This document shows positions 48,139 through 58,700 of a DNA stretch of 64,000 bases, piece after piece. Under the pieces are notes generated by a model. It ran no database searches. It worked only from the letters and a program-made list of their open reading frames with translations, and was not told the origin of the DNA. How positions within the stretch are numbered: position 1 is the first letter of the stretch; the number at the start of each line of letters is the position of its first letter. The DNA is from DAHVFK01 sp963755395 (GTDB taxonomy: Bacteria; Pseudomonadota; Gammaproteobacteria; Burkholderiales; SG8-39): NCBI GenBank assembly GCA_963755395.1, contig CAVWJJ010000002.1, forward strand, positions 1,302,001 through 1,366,000. Direction: 5' to 3'. A program made the translations under genes and the position numbers.

Positions 48139-50658
48139 TCAGGCCAGCGCTTTGGTGACGATTTCCGCCACGTCGCGCGACAGCCCTTCGGCGTCGCGGA
48201 TGCGGGTCAGCTGAGCCTTGGCGAGCGCCTGGCGCGCCGGGTCGAAGCGCTTCCAGCGGTCGAAGCCGCGCGCCATGCGCGCCGCGACCTGCGGGTTGAG
48301 CTTGTCGAGCGCCAGCACCTGGTCGGCGAGAAAGGCGTAGCCCGCGCCGTCGGCGGCGTGGAAGCGCACGTGGTTGGCGCCGAAGGCGCGGATCAGGGCG
48401 TAGACCTTGTTCGGCACCCGGATGTCGAACGCCGGGTGGGAGAGCAGCTCGCGCACCCGCGCGAGCGTGCCGGGCAGGCGCGAGGCGGCCTGCACCGAAA
48501 GCCACTTGTCCACCACCAGCGATTCGTCGCGCCATTTCTGGTAGAAGCGCTCGAGCGCGGGCACGCGCTCGGGGCAGTCGCAGTTCGCCAGCAGGCCGAG
48601 CGCGGCGAAGGATTCGGTCATGTTGTCCGCGCGCTCGTACTGCGCGAGGCAGATGGAGCGGATCTCGTCGTTGGCCAGCTCCATCAGCAAGCCGAGGCAG
48701 AGGTTCCTCAGGGCGCGGCGGCCGGCGGAAGATGCGTCGGGTGAGTAGGGGCCCTTGGTCTCGTTCGCGCGGTAAGCCGCGAGCAGCGGCGCGCGCAGCG
48801 CCCCGGCGATGCGCCGCCGCAGCAGGTTGCGCGCGGCGTGCAGCGCGTCGGGGTCGACCAGCGCCATCTGCTCGGCGAGGAACGGCTCCGAGGGCAGTGC
48901 CAGCGCCTCGGCCGCGAATGCCGGGTCGGCCGCGCTGTGCTCGAGCACCCGCGCGCAGGCGCGGAGGAAATCCTGCGACGGCTCGCCCGCGCGCTCGAGG
49001 ACGATGGTCGCCATCAGCCGCTGGCCCGCCTCCCAGCGGTTGAACGCGTCGTCGTCCCCGGCCATGAGGTGGATCAGGTCGGCCTCGGTGTACGGGTAGT
49101 TCAGGATCACCGGCGCGGAGAAGCCGCGCAGGAGAGACGGAACCGGCTTTGATTTCAAATTCTTGAATTCGAATTTTTCTTCGAGAGAACGAATCGAAAG
49201 AACTTCCTCCTGATCCCCGATCTTCACTGCCAGCGGAATGTGGAAGGGCGGGTTCATCGACTGCTTCACCGTCAGGCTGAAGGTCCCGTTCGCGTAGTCT
49301 CCCTTGCAGTCGAGCACCGGCGTGCCGGGGACGTCGTACCAGCGCCTGAACTGGGCCAGGTCGACGCCGCTCGCGTCCTGCATCGCCTGCACGAAGTCGT
49401 CGCAGGTCACCGCCTGCCCGTCGTGGCGCTCGAAGTAGAGCTTCATGCCGCGCTGGAAGCGCTCCTCGCCCAGCAGCGTGTGCTGCATGCGCACCACTTC
49501 CGCGCCTTTCTCGTACACCGTCATGGTGTAGAAATTGCGGATCTCCATGTACGACTGCGGCCGCACCGGGTGCGCCATCGGGCCGGCGTCCTCGGGGAAC
49601 TGGGCCGCGCGCAGCATGCGCACTTCGGCGATGCGGGTCACCGCGCGCGAGTAGCTGTCGGCGCCGTATTCCTGGTCGCGGAAAACGGTCAGGCCTTCCT
49701 TGAGAGAGAGCTGGAACCAGTCGCGGCAGGTGACGCGGTCGCCGGTCCAGTTGTGGCAGTACTCGTGCGCCACGACGCGGTCGATGGCGAGGTAGTCGCC
49801 GTCGGTCGCGGTGTCGGCGCGCGCCAGCACGTACTTGGTGTTGAAGATGTTGAGGCCCTTGTTCTCCATCGCCCCGGAGTTGAAGTCGCCCACCGCGACG
49901 ATCTTGTACTCGTCCAGGTCGAGCTCGAGGCCGAAGCGGCGCTCGTCCCAGGCGATGGCACGCTTGAGGCAGTCCATCGCCCAGCCGGCCTGGTCGAGCT
50001 TGCCCGGCTCGACGTAGACGAACAGCTTCTTGTCCCGGTAGCGGTCCTCGAGCAGCTCGAGCCTGGCTGCCACCAGGGCGAACAGGTAGCACGGCTTGGG
50101 GAAGGGGTCCTCGAAGGTCGCGCAGTGGCGCCCGCCGGGCTCGTCGGCCGCCGCCACGCGGTTGCCGTTCGACAGCAGCACCGGATAGGCGGCCCGGTCG
50201 GCGTGGATCGTGACGCGGTAGCGCGCCATCACGTCGGGGCGGTCGGTGAACCAGGTAATGCGGCGGAAGCCCTGCGCCTCGCACTGGGTGACGAAGCCGC
50301 TCTTGGTCGCGTACAGCCCCTCGAGCTTGGTGTTCTTGTGCGGCAGGATGCGCGACACGGTCTCGAGCGTGAACGCGTCGGGCAGCGCGGGGATCACCAG
50401 CCGCTCCGGGTCGAGCGAATACGCGTTGTCGCGCAGCAGCGTGCCGTCGATCGCGACCGACATCAGCTCGAGCTCCTCGCCGTCGAGCGCCAGGGGCGCC
50501 CGCGGATCGGCTGCCTTCGGGTTGCGCCGGATGCGAAGTTTCGCCTGCACCAGGGCGTCGTCCTGGCGGATGTCGACGTCGAGCGCCACGTGCTCGACCA
50601 GGAAGGGGGGCGGCGCGTAGTCCTTGAGGTAGATCGTCTGCGGCTGAGGTTCGCGCAT
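48139..50658 (-). CDS. pepN: Aminopeptidase N
   Basis: A 839-residue M1 zinc aminopeptidase that trims peptides in the cytoplasm. Exopeptidase motif GDFNSGAMENKGLNIFN, and zinc motif VVAHEYCHNWTGDRVTCRDW with the third ligand glutamate in LSLKEGLTVFRDQEYGAD. The length and the YLKDYAPPPFLVEHVALDV opening match PepN. Between about 49135 and 49235 the DNA becomes AT-rich and encodes EEKFEFKNLKSKPVPSLL, unlike the flanking codon usage, though still in frame. Confidence 0.95.
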   Translation of the reverse strand: MREPQPQTIYLKDYAPPPFLVEHVALDVDIRQDDALVQAKLRIRRNPKAADPRAPLALDGEELELMSVAIDGTLLRDNAYSLDPERLVIPALPDAFTLETVSRILPHKNTKLEGLYATKSGFVTQCEAQGFRRITWFTDRPDVMARYRVTIHADRAAYPVLLSNGNRVAAADEPGGRHCATFEDPFPKPCYLFALVAARLELLEDRYRDKKLFVYVEPGKLDQAGWAMDCLKRAIAWDERRFGLELDLDEYKIVAVGDFNSGAMENKGLNIFNTKYVLARADTATDGDYLAIDRVVAHEYCHNWTGDRVTCRDWFQLSLKEGLTVFRDQEYGADSYSRAVTRIAEVRMLRAAQFPEDAGPMAHPVRPQSYMEIRNFYTMTVYEKGAEVVRMQHTLLGEERFQRGMKLYFERHDGQAVTCDDFVQAMQDASGVDLAQFRRWYDVPGTPVLDCKGDYANGTFSLTVKQSMNPPFHIPLAVKIGDQEEVLSIRSLEEKFEFKNLKSKPVPSLLRGFSAPVILNYPYTEADLIHLMAGDDDAFNRWEAGQRLMATIVLERAGEPSQDFLRACARVLEHSAADPAFAAEALALPSEPFLAEQMALVDPDALHAARNLLRRRIAGALRAPLLAAYRANETKGPYSPDASSAGRRALRNLCLGLLMELANDEIRSICLAQYERADNMTESFAALGLLANCDCPERVPALERFYQKWRDESLVVDKWLSVQAASRLPGTLARVRELLSHPAFDIRVPNKVYALIRAFGANHVRFHAADGAGYAFLADQVLALDKLNPQVAARMARGFDRWKRFDPARQALAKAQLTRIRDAEGLSRDVAEIVTKALA

Positions 50659-50702
50659 CTAGCCGCCCAGTCTAGCCGAAGCCATGTTACGAATCAGCGG
50701 CC

Positions 50703-52233
<1,531 letters not shown>

Positions 52234-52372
52234 AGCGATCTCCTGACGATCGGCCTGCAAGGAACCGGCTCAGGCAGATCTGGTTTCAGGTTTTTTTGAT
52301 TCGCAGCCCAGGACGGGCCGGGAAACCACTGAGACGCTAACCGGAACACGCGCAACAGAAACCTTGACCGGG

Positions 52373-52378
52373 ATTATA
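52373..52378 (-). promoter_or_regulatory. Candidate -10 element for rhlE
   Basis: A perfect TATAAT on the minus strand, 140 bases upstream of the proposed rhlE start; the expected -35 position has only ATGCTG. The long leader would suit cold-shock-type control, as in some rhlE genes, but no such element was identified. Confidence 0.4.
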
Positions 52379-52383
52379 CGCTA

Positions 52384-54525
52384 TCACGCCTTCTTCAGCA
52401 TCTCGGGGTCGATCGGCAGGCGGCGCACGCGCTTTCCGGTGGCGGCGAAGATCGCGCCGGTGAGCGCCGGCGCGAGCGCCGGCAGGCCGGGCTCGCCGAT
52501 GCCGCCCGGCTTCTCGCGGCTGGGCACGATGTGCACTTCGACGATCGGCATCTCGTCCATGCGCAGCACCGGGTAGCTGTCGAAATTGCCCTGCTCGACC
52601 TTGCCGTCCTTGAACGTGATGCGGCCGTACAGCGCGGCGCTCAGGCCGTACACGATCGCGCTCTCGATCTGGCGCCGGATGATCGCGGGGTTGACCGTCA
52701 TGCCGCAGTCGACCGCGGCCACCACGCGTCGCACCTTCACCTGCCCGTCGTCGGCCACCGAGGCCTCGACCACCTCCGCCACGTAGCTGCCGAAGGACTG
52801 CGCCACCGCGATGCCGCGCTGAACGCCGGCGGGCAGCGGCGAGCCCCAGCCGGCCTTCTCGGCCGCCAGCTCGAGCGCGCCCTTGTAGCGCGGCTGCTTG
52901 CCGAGCAGCGCGCGGCGGTACTCGAACGGGTCCTTGCCCGCGGCGTGCGCCATCTCGTCGATCATGCTCTCGCTGAAGAAGATGTTCTGCGAGTGTCCGA
53001 CCGAGCGCCAGAACCAGACCTGCACGCCCGGTTCCTGGCGCGAGTACTCGACGCGCAGGTTGGGAATGTCGTACGGCAGGTCCTGCACGCCCTCGAGCGC
53101 GAACTTGTCCACGCCGTTGGGCGGCAGCTTCATGAAGCCGGAGCCCTCCATGATCGAAGGCGAGGCGACCCGCGCGCTGAAGCTCAGCGGATTGCCCGCC
53201 GCGTCCAGCCCGACCTTGAAGCGCGCCGCCGACGCCGGGCGGTAGTAGTAGGCGCGCATGTCGTCCTCGCGCGAATAGACCAGCTTCACCGGCTGGCCGG
53301 ACATCTTGGACAGGATCGTCGCGTCGATGGTGAAGTCGGGCGCGAAGCGCCGGCCGAAGCCGCCGCCGAGGTACATGGTGTGGACCTTGACCTTGCCCGG
53401 GTCGACGCTCGCCACCTGGCCGAGGATCCCCTGGGTCGGTCCCTGCGACTGCGTGCCGGCCCAGATCTCCACCTCGCCCGGCTTGACCCAGGCGGTGCAG
53501 TTCATCGGCTCCATGCAGGCGTGCGCGAGGTAGGGCGCCTCGTACACCGCTTCGAGCGTCTTGGCCGGCACCGGCGCGGTGACGATGTCGCCCTCGTTTC
53601 GGCCGACCTTTCCCGGCAGCCCAGTCGCCTCGGTGAGGCGCTTCGAGATGTCGTCGGAGGATAGCCCGGCGTTCGGGCCGTCGTCCCACTTGATCTCGAG
53701 CGCGTCGCGGCCCTTCTTCGCCGCCCAGTAGCCGTCGGCCAGCACCGCGACGCCGTGCGGGGTCTCGAGCACCTGTTTCACGCCGGGGACCGCGCGCGCC
53801 TTGCCGTCATCGAACGAGAGCGCCTTGCCGCCGGGCACCGGCGGGCGCGCGAGCACCGCTGTCAGCATCCCGGGCAGGCGCACGTCGAGGCCGAACTTGG
53901 CGCTGCCGTTCACCTTCGGCGGCGTGTCGAGCCGCTTCAGGTCCTGTCCAAGGATCGTGAAGCCGCTCGGGTCCTTGAGCTTGGGGTCGGCTGGCACCGG
54001 CTGCTGCGCGGCCCTGGCGACGAGCCTGGCGTAGGAGAGCCTCCTGCCGCTCTTGTGGATCACGACGCCCTTGTGCGTGCGGCAGTCGGCCGGCTTCGCC
54101 TTCCAGGAGGCAGCCGCGGCCGCGACCAGCATCTCGCGCGCGGCGGCGCCGGCCTTGCGCATCGGCTCCCAGAAACCGCGTATCGAGGCCGAGCCGCCGG
54201 TGGCCTGCATGCCGAACATCGGGTTGGCGTAGGCCTTGTCCACCGGCGCCTGCTCGACGCGCACCTTGCTCCAGTCGGCGTCGAGTTCCTCGGCGACCAG
54301 CATCGGGATCGCGGTGAGCACACCCTGGCCCATTTCCGACAGGCCGCAAACCACGGTCACGCGCCCGTTGCCGGTGATGCGCAGGTAGGCGTTGGGGCTG
54401 AACGCCTGCGCGGCTTCGGCCAGGCGGCCCGCGGCGGGCAGGACGAAGGCGATCACCAGCCCGCCGCCCGTGACGCCGGTGGCCTTGAGGAAGCTGCGGC
54501 GCGCGGGCCTGAATGCCGCCTTCAT
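52384..54525 (-). CDS. Molybdopterin-binding subunit, isoquinoline 1-oxidoreductase beta-like
   Basis: A 713-residue large subunit of a xanthine-dehydrogenase-family hydroxylase. The N-terminal Tat signal (RRSFLKATGVTGGGLVIAFV) and the IorB-type order (MGQGVLTAIPMLVAEELDAD, GGFGRRFAPDFTIDATILSK, ACMEPMNCTAWVK, QSQGPTQGILGQVASV) place it in that group; the catalytic glutamate is in GGIGEPGLPALAPALTGAIF. It would oxidise an aldehyde or N-heterocycle in the periplasm. It follows the 2Fe-2S subunit with an ATGA overlap. No FAD subunit is present, and none is needed in this type. Confidence 0.92.
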   Translation of the reverse strand: MKAAFRPARRSFLKATGVTGGGLVIAFVLPAAGRLAEAAQAFSPNAYLRITGNGRVTVVCGLSEMGQGVLTAIPMLVAEELDADWSKVRVEQAPVDKAYANPMFGMQATGGSASIRGFWEPMRKAGAAAREMLVAAAAASWKAKPADCRTHKGVVIHKSGRRLSYARLVARAAQQPVPADPKLKDPSGFTILGQDLKRLDTPPKVNGSAKFGLDVRLPGMLTAVLARPPVPGGKALSFDDGKARAVPGVKQVLETPHGVAVLADGYWAAKKGRDALEIKWDDGPNAGLSSDDISKRLTEATGLPGKVGRNEGDIVTAPVPAKTLEAVYEAPYLAHACMEPMNCTAWVKPGEVEIWAGTQSQGPTQGILGQVASVDPGKVKVHTMYLGGGFGRRFAPDFTIDATILSKMSGQPVKLVYSREDDMRAYYYRPASAARFKVGLDAAGNPLSFSARVASPSIMEGSGFMKLPPNGVDKFALEGVQDLPYDIPNLRVEYSRQEPGVQVWFWRSVGHSQNIFFSESMIDEMAHAAGKDPFEYRRALLGKQPRYKGALELAAEKAGWGSPLPAGVQRGIAVAQSFGSYVAEVVEASVADDGQVKVRRVVAAVDCGMTVNPAIIRRQIESAIVYGLSAALYGRITFKDGKVEQGNFDSYPVLRMDEMPIVEVHIVPSREKPGGIGEPGLPALAPALTGAIFAATGKRVRRLPIDPEMLKKA

Positions 54526-54989
54526 CGCCGCCCCCCCAGCGCCGCCGAGGCATCCTTGATCGCGGCACGGATCTGGTTGTAGGTGCCACAGCGGCAGACG
54601 TTGCCGCTCATCGCGGCGTCGATCTCGGCGTCGCTGGGCGACTTGTTCTGCGTCAGCAGCGCTGTCGCGCTCATGATCTGGCCGCTCTGGCAATAGCCGC
54701 ATTGCGGCACGTCCTGCGCGAGCCAGGCCTTCTGCACCGCCTTGCCGACGTGGGTGAAGTGCAGCGCCTCGATGGTCAGAACGTAGTGGCCGGCCGCCTG
54801 CGACAGCGGCGTGCCGCAGGAGCGCACCGGCTTGCCGTCGATGTGCACCGTGCACGCGCCACAAAGCTGCGCGCCGCAGCCGAACTTGGTGCCGGTCAGG
54901 CCGAGCTCGTCGCGCAGCACCCACAGCAGCGGGGTGTCGGGGTCGAGCTCGAGGTTTTTCTTCTTGCCGTTGATGGTCAGCGAAATCAT
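54522..54989 (-). CDS. 2Fe-2S subunit of molybdenum hydroxylase (IorA-type)
   Basis: A 155-residue electron-transfer subunit with two 2Fe-2S clusters. The plant-ferredoxin cluster uses GTKFGCGAQLCGACTVHIDG plus a later Cys in RSCGTPLS; the second uses CGYCQSGQIMSATALL and GNVCRCGTYNQIRAAI. It pairs with the downstream large subunit by ATGA overlap. ATG 54989 starts at MISLTINGKKKNLELDPDTP. Terminal acceptor would be a cytochrome, not encoded here. Confidence 0.95.
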   Translation of the reverse strand: MISLTINGKKKNLELDPDTPLLWVLRDELGLTGTKFGCGAQLCGACTVHIDGKPVRSCGTPLSQAAGHYVLTIEALHFTHVGKAVQKAWLAQDVPQCGYCQSGQIMSATALLTQNKSPSDAEIDAAMSGNVCRCGTYNQIRAAIKDASAALGGRR

Positions 54990-55128
54990 GCGCGGGATGT
55001 CCCTCTGGTCGGCGTGGAGAGGAATTCAGGCAATGCGGATTATGCGCAACTCTCCGGCGCGGCGTCGAGTCGCGGTTCGATGCTCGTGCAGTCCCGGGAC
55101 TGTCGGGACGGCACGACGCGCGCACAGA

Positions 55129-55740
55129 TTACTTTTGTGCGGCGGCGGCGTCTCTCTTCTGGTCCAGGCGCGCGATCAGGCCTTCGATGCCGCCATCGCG
55201 CACCTGCTGCGCGAACTCGCTGCGGTAGGTCGCCACCAGGCTGACGCCGTCGAATACGATGTCGTAGATCTTCCAGCCGTCCGGCGTTTTCTCCATCCGG
55301 TAGTCGACCTGGACCGCCGGCCGCCCGGGACTGAGGTAACTGTTGCGCACGGTGACGTCGGTGTCGCCCGGATCCATGCGCGTCGGCTTGACCTCCATCT
55401 TCTGCCCCTGGTAGGTGCCGATGGCGTTGGAATAGGTCCGTATCAGCATGTTGCGGAACCCGCTCACCACCTGCTCCTGCTGCGCGGGGCTGGCCTTGGA
55501 CCAGTTGCGGCCGAGCGCGAGCTGCGTCATGGCACGGAAGTCGACGTGGGGCAGGATCTTCCGCTCGGCCAGCGCGAGCGCCTTCTGCTTGTCGCCCGCC
55601 TGCAGCGCCTTGTCCTTCAGGATCGCATTCATCACGTCGTCGGTGATCTGGCGCACCAGCGCGTCCGGGCCGAGCTCGGCGGCGCCGGCGGCCGGGACGG
55701 ACAGGACGAGGGCCAACAGGAACGTCTGCATGAGTTTCAT
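55129..55740 (-). CDS. mlaC: MlaC-like phospholipid-transport periplasmic protein
   Basis: A 203-residue secreted protein with signal peptide MKLMQTFLLALVLSVPAAGA. LGPDALVRQITDDVMNAIL, KILPHVDFRAMTQLALGRNW and NSYLSPGRPAVQVDYRMEKT, WKIYDIVFDGVSLVATYRSE are the MlaC/Ttg2D pattern. It carries phospholipids between outer and inner membranes. The other mla genes (A, B, D, E, F) are not adjacent, so either the operon is split or this is a lone paralogue. It lies between uvrA and the molybdenum genes. Confidence 0.92.
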   Translation of the reverse strand: MKLMQTFLLALVLSVPAAGAAELGPDALVRQITDDVMNAILKDKALQAGDKQKALALAERKILPHVDFRAMTQLALGRNWSKASPAQQEQVVSGFRNMLIRTYSNAIGTYQGQKMEVKPTRMDPGDTDVTVRNSYLSPGRPAVQVDYRMEKTPDGWKIYDIVFDGVSLVATYRSEFAQQVRDGGIEGLIARLDQKRDAAAAQK

Positions 55741-55749
55741 GCCGGCACC

Positions 55750-58700
55750 TTACACCGGGTTGGAGCGCTCGGCGAGGAACGCGGACAGCACCTGCGCCGT
55801 GTGCGACTTTGTTCCGGGCAAAAAGTTCTCCGGCGCGCCCTGCAGCACCACGCGCCCGCCGCCGTCGCCGCCCTCGGGGCCGAGGTCGATGATCCAGTCG
55901 GCCTCGGCGATGACGTCCAGGTTGTGCTCGATCACCAGCACCGTGTTGCCGGCGTCGACCAGGCGGTGCAGCACGCGGATCAGCTTCTCGACGTCGGCCA
56001 TGTGCAGGCCCGACGGTGGGCTCGTCGAGCACGTACAGCGTGTGCGGCGCCTCTGGCCGCGCCGCGGCACCTCGTCGCGCACCTTGCAGCTCGGTCACGA
56101 GCTTGATGCGCTGCGCCTCGCCGCCGGAGAGCGTCGGGCTCTGCTGGCCCAGCGTGAGGTAGCCCAGGCCGACGTCCTGCAGCAGGCGCAGCGCGTGGTG
56201 GATCGACGGCATGCGCGGCGAAGAATTCGACCGCCTCGTCGACGCTCATCGCCAGCACGTCGCCGATGTTCCTGCCGCGCCAGCGCGGCGCCAGCGTCTC
56301 GGGGTTGAAGCGCTGCGCCGCCGCAGGCCTCGCAGGGCACCTTCACGTCGGGCAGGAAGCTCATCTCGATCGTCTTGCATCGCCCTGGCCCTCGCAGGCT
56401 GCGCAGCGGCCGCCCGCCGGTGTTGAACGAGAAGCGGCTCGGCGTCTAGCCGCGCATGCGCGCCTCGGCGGTGTCGGCGAACAGCCGGCGGATCTGCGTC
56501 CCAGAAGCCGACGTAGGTGGCGGGGCAGGAGCGCGGCGTCTTGCCGATCGGCGTCTGGTCGACTTCGAGCACGCGGTCGACGTGTCCAGCCCTCGATCCC
56601 TTGCAGCCGCGCGGCAGTCCGGCCTGGCGGTCGCGCTGCTGCACGAGGCGTGCAGGTTCGCAGCAGCACGTCGCGCGCGAGCGTGGACTTGCCCGAGCCG
56701 CGACACGCCGGTCACGACCGCAGGCGCCCGAGCGGCAGGCGCAGGTCGACGTGCTTCAGGTTGTGCAGGTCGCGCCCATGACCTCGAGCGCCGGCGCCGC
56801 GCGCGCTCACCGGCGCGGCGCGGCTGCAGCGGGTGGCGCAGCGGTGCGCGAGGAAGCGGCCGGTGAGCGAGTCGGGCAGTCGCCATCAGGTCCGCGGCCG
56901 TGCCCTGCGGCCACCACGCGCCCGCCGCGCTTGCCGGCGCCGGGGCCGAGGTCGATGACGTGGTCGCGCGCGGCGGATCGTGTCCTCGTCGTGCTCGACC
57001 ACCACCAGCGTGTTGCCCTTGGCCTCGAGCTTCTCCAGCGTGTCGAGCAGGATCCGGTTGTCGCGCGGGTGCAGGCCGATGGTCGGCTCGTCGAGGATGT
57101 AGCACACGCCGCGCAGGTTGCGAGCCGAGCTGCGCCGCGAGGCGGATGCGCTGCGCCTCGCCGCCGGAGAGCGTCGGCGCCGACGCGGTCGAGCGTGAGA
57201 TAGCCCAGGCCGACCTCGTCGAGGAAGCCGAGCGCGGCTCTGCAGCTCGGCCACGAGGTCGCGCGCGATCTCGCGCCTCGCGGCCGTTCGAGCGCCGAGC
57301 TCGCGCGAAGCAGCCGCGCGCAGTCGCGCCGACCGGCTGCGCGCCGTAGTCGGCGATCGATCTTGCCGCGCCAGCGCACCGCGAGCGCCTCGCGGTTCAG
57401 GCGCTTGCCGCCGCAGTCCGGGCAGGGCTCGTCGCACCTCGAGCCTGTTCGATCCGACGAAGTCGTGCACGCTGGTCCTCGGTCGCCGGCTGCGCCGAGT
57501 CGTTCCGTCGTCCCAGCTCGACTGCTCGCGCGAGTTTCAGGCCGGTGCCGTAGCAGCCCGGGCACCAGCCGTGCTTGCGAGTTGTACGAGAACAGGCGCG
57601 GGTCGAGCTCGGCGAAGCTGCGCGCCGCAGGACGGGCAGGCGCGCTTGGTCGAGAAATCGCCTGCGTGCAGCGTCGAGCTCGACCGCGCGCCTTGGCCCT
57701 GCAGGCCGCTTCGGCCAGCGCGTCGAGGTCGGCGAGCAGGTGCACGCACGCCCTTGCCGAGCTCGAGCGCGCGTCGCCAGCGCCGCGCGCAGCTCGCGCC
57801 TCGTTTTCCGGCGCCACGCGCAGGTCGGCCACCGGCAGCTCGATGCGTGTGCTCCTTGAAGCGGTCGAGGCGCGGCCACGGATCGAGCGGCAGGAACTCG
57901 CCGTCCACGCGCAGGTGGTGTAGCCCTTGCGCCTTGGCCCACTTGGCGAGATCGGTGTAGACGCCCTTGCGGTTGATCACCAGCGGCGCGAGCAGGCCGA
58001 TGCGCTGGCCGCGGTAGCTCGCGCAGGATGCGCGCCGCGATCGCGTCCGACGCTCTGCGGCTCGATCGGCACGCCGCAATCGGGGCAGTGCTGGGTGCCG
58101 AGCTTGACGAACAGCAGGCGCAGGAAGTGGTAGATCTCGGTCAGCGTGCCGACCGTGCTCTTGCGGCCGCCGCGGCTGGTGCGCTGCTCGATCGCGACCG
58201 TCGGCGGGATGCCGCAGATCGCGTCGACGTCGGGGCGCGAGGCCGGCTGCACGAACTGGCGCGCATAGGCGTTGAGCGACTCGAGGTAGCGGCGCTGCCC
58301 CTCGGCGAACAGGATGTCGAACGCGAGCGTGGACTTGCCCGAGCCCGACACGCCGGTGACCACGCTGAACGGTCGCGCGGGATCTCGACGTCGATGTTCT
58401 TGAGGTTGTGCTCGCGCGCGTTGTGGATGCGGATGCGCTCGTTGCCGACGGTAGCGCGCGCCGCGGAGGCTGCTCTGCCGTCTCGCTTGCGGAATTTGCC
58501 GTCGTGGCCAAGCGCGCTGTTCGTACTCGCGCAGCGCCTTGCCCGGTATGCGAGGTCGCGTGCTCCATCACCTGCGCCGGCGTGCCCTCGCACACCAGCT
58601 CGCCGCCGGCCTCGCCGCCCTCGGGGCCGAGGTCGAGACCCAGTCGGCGGCGCGGACCACGTCGAGGTTGTGCTCGATCACCACCAGCGAATGCCCTGCC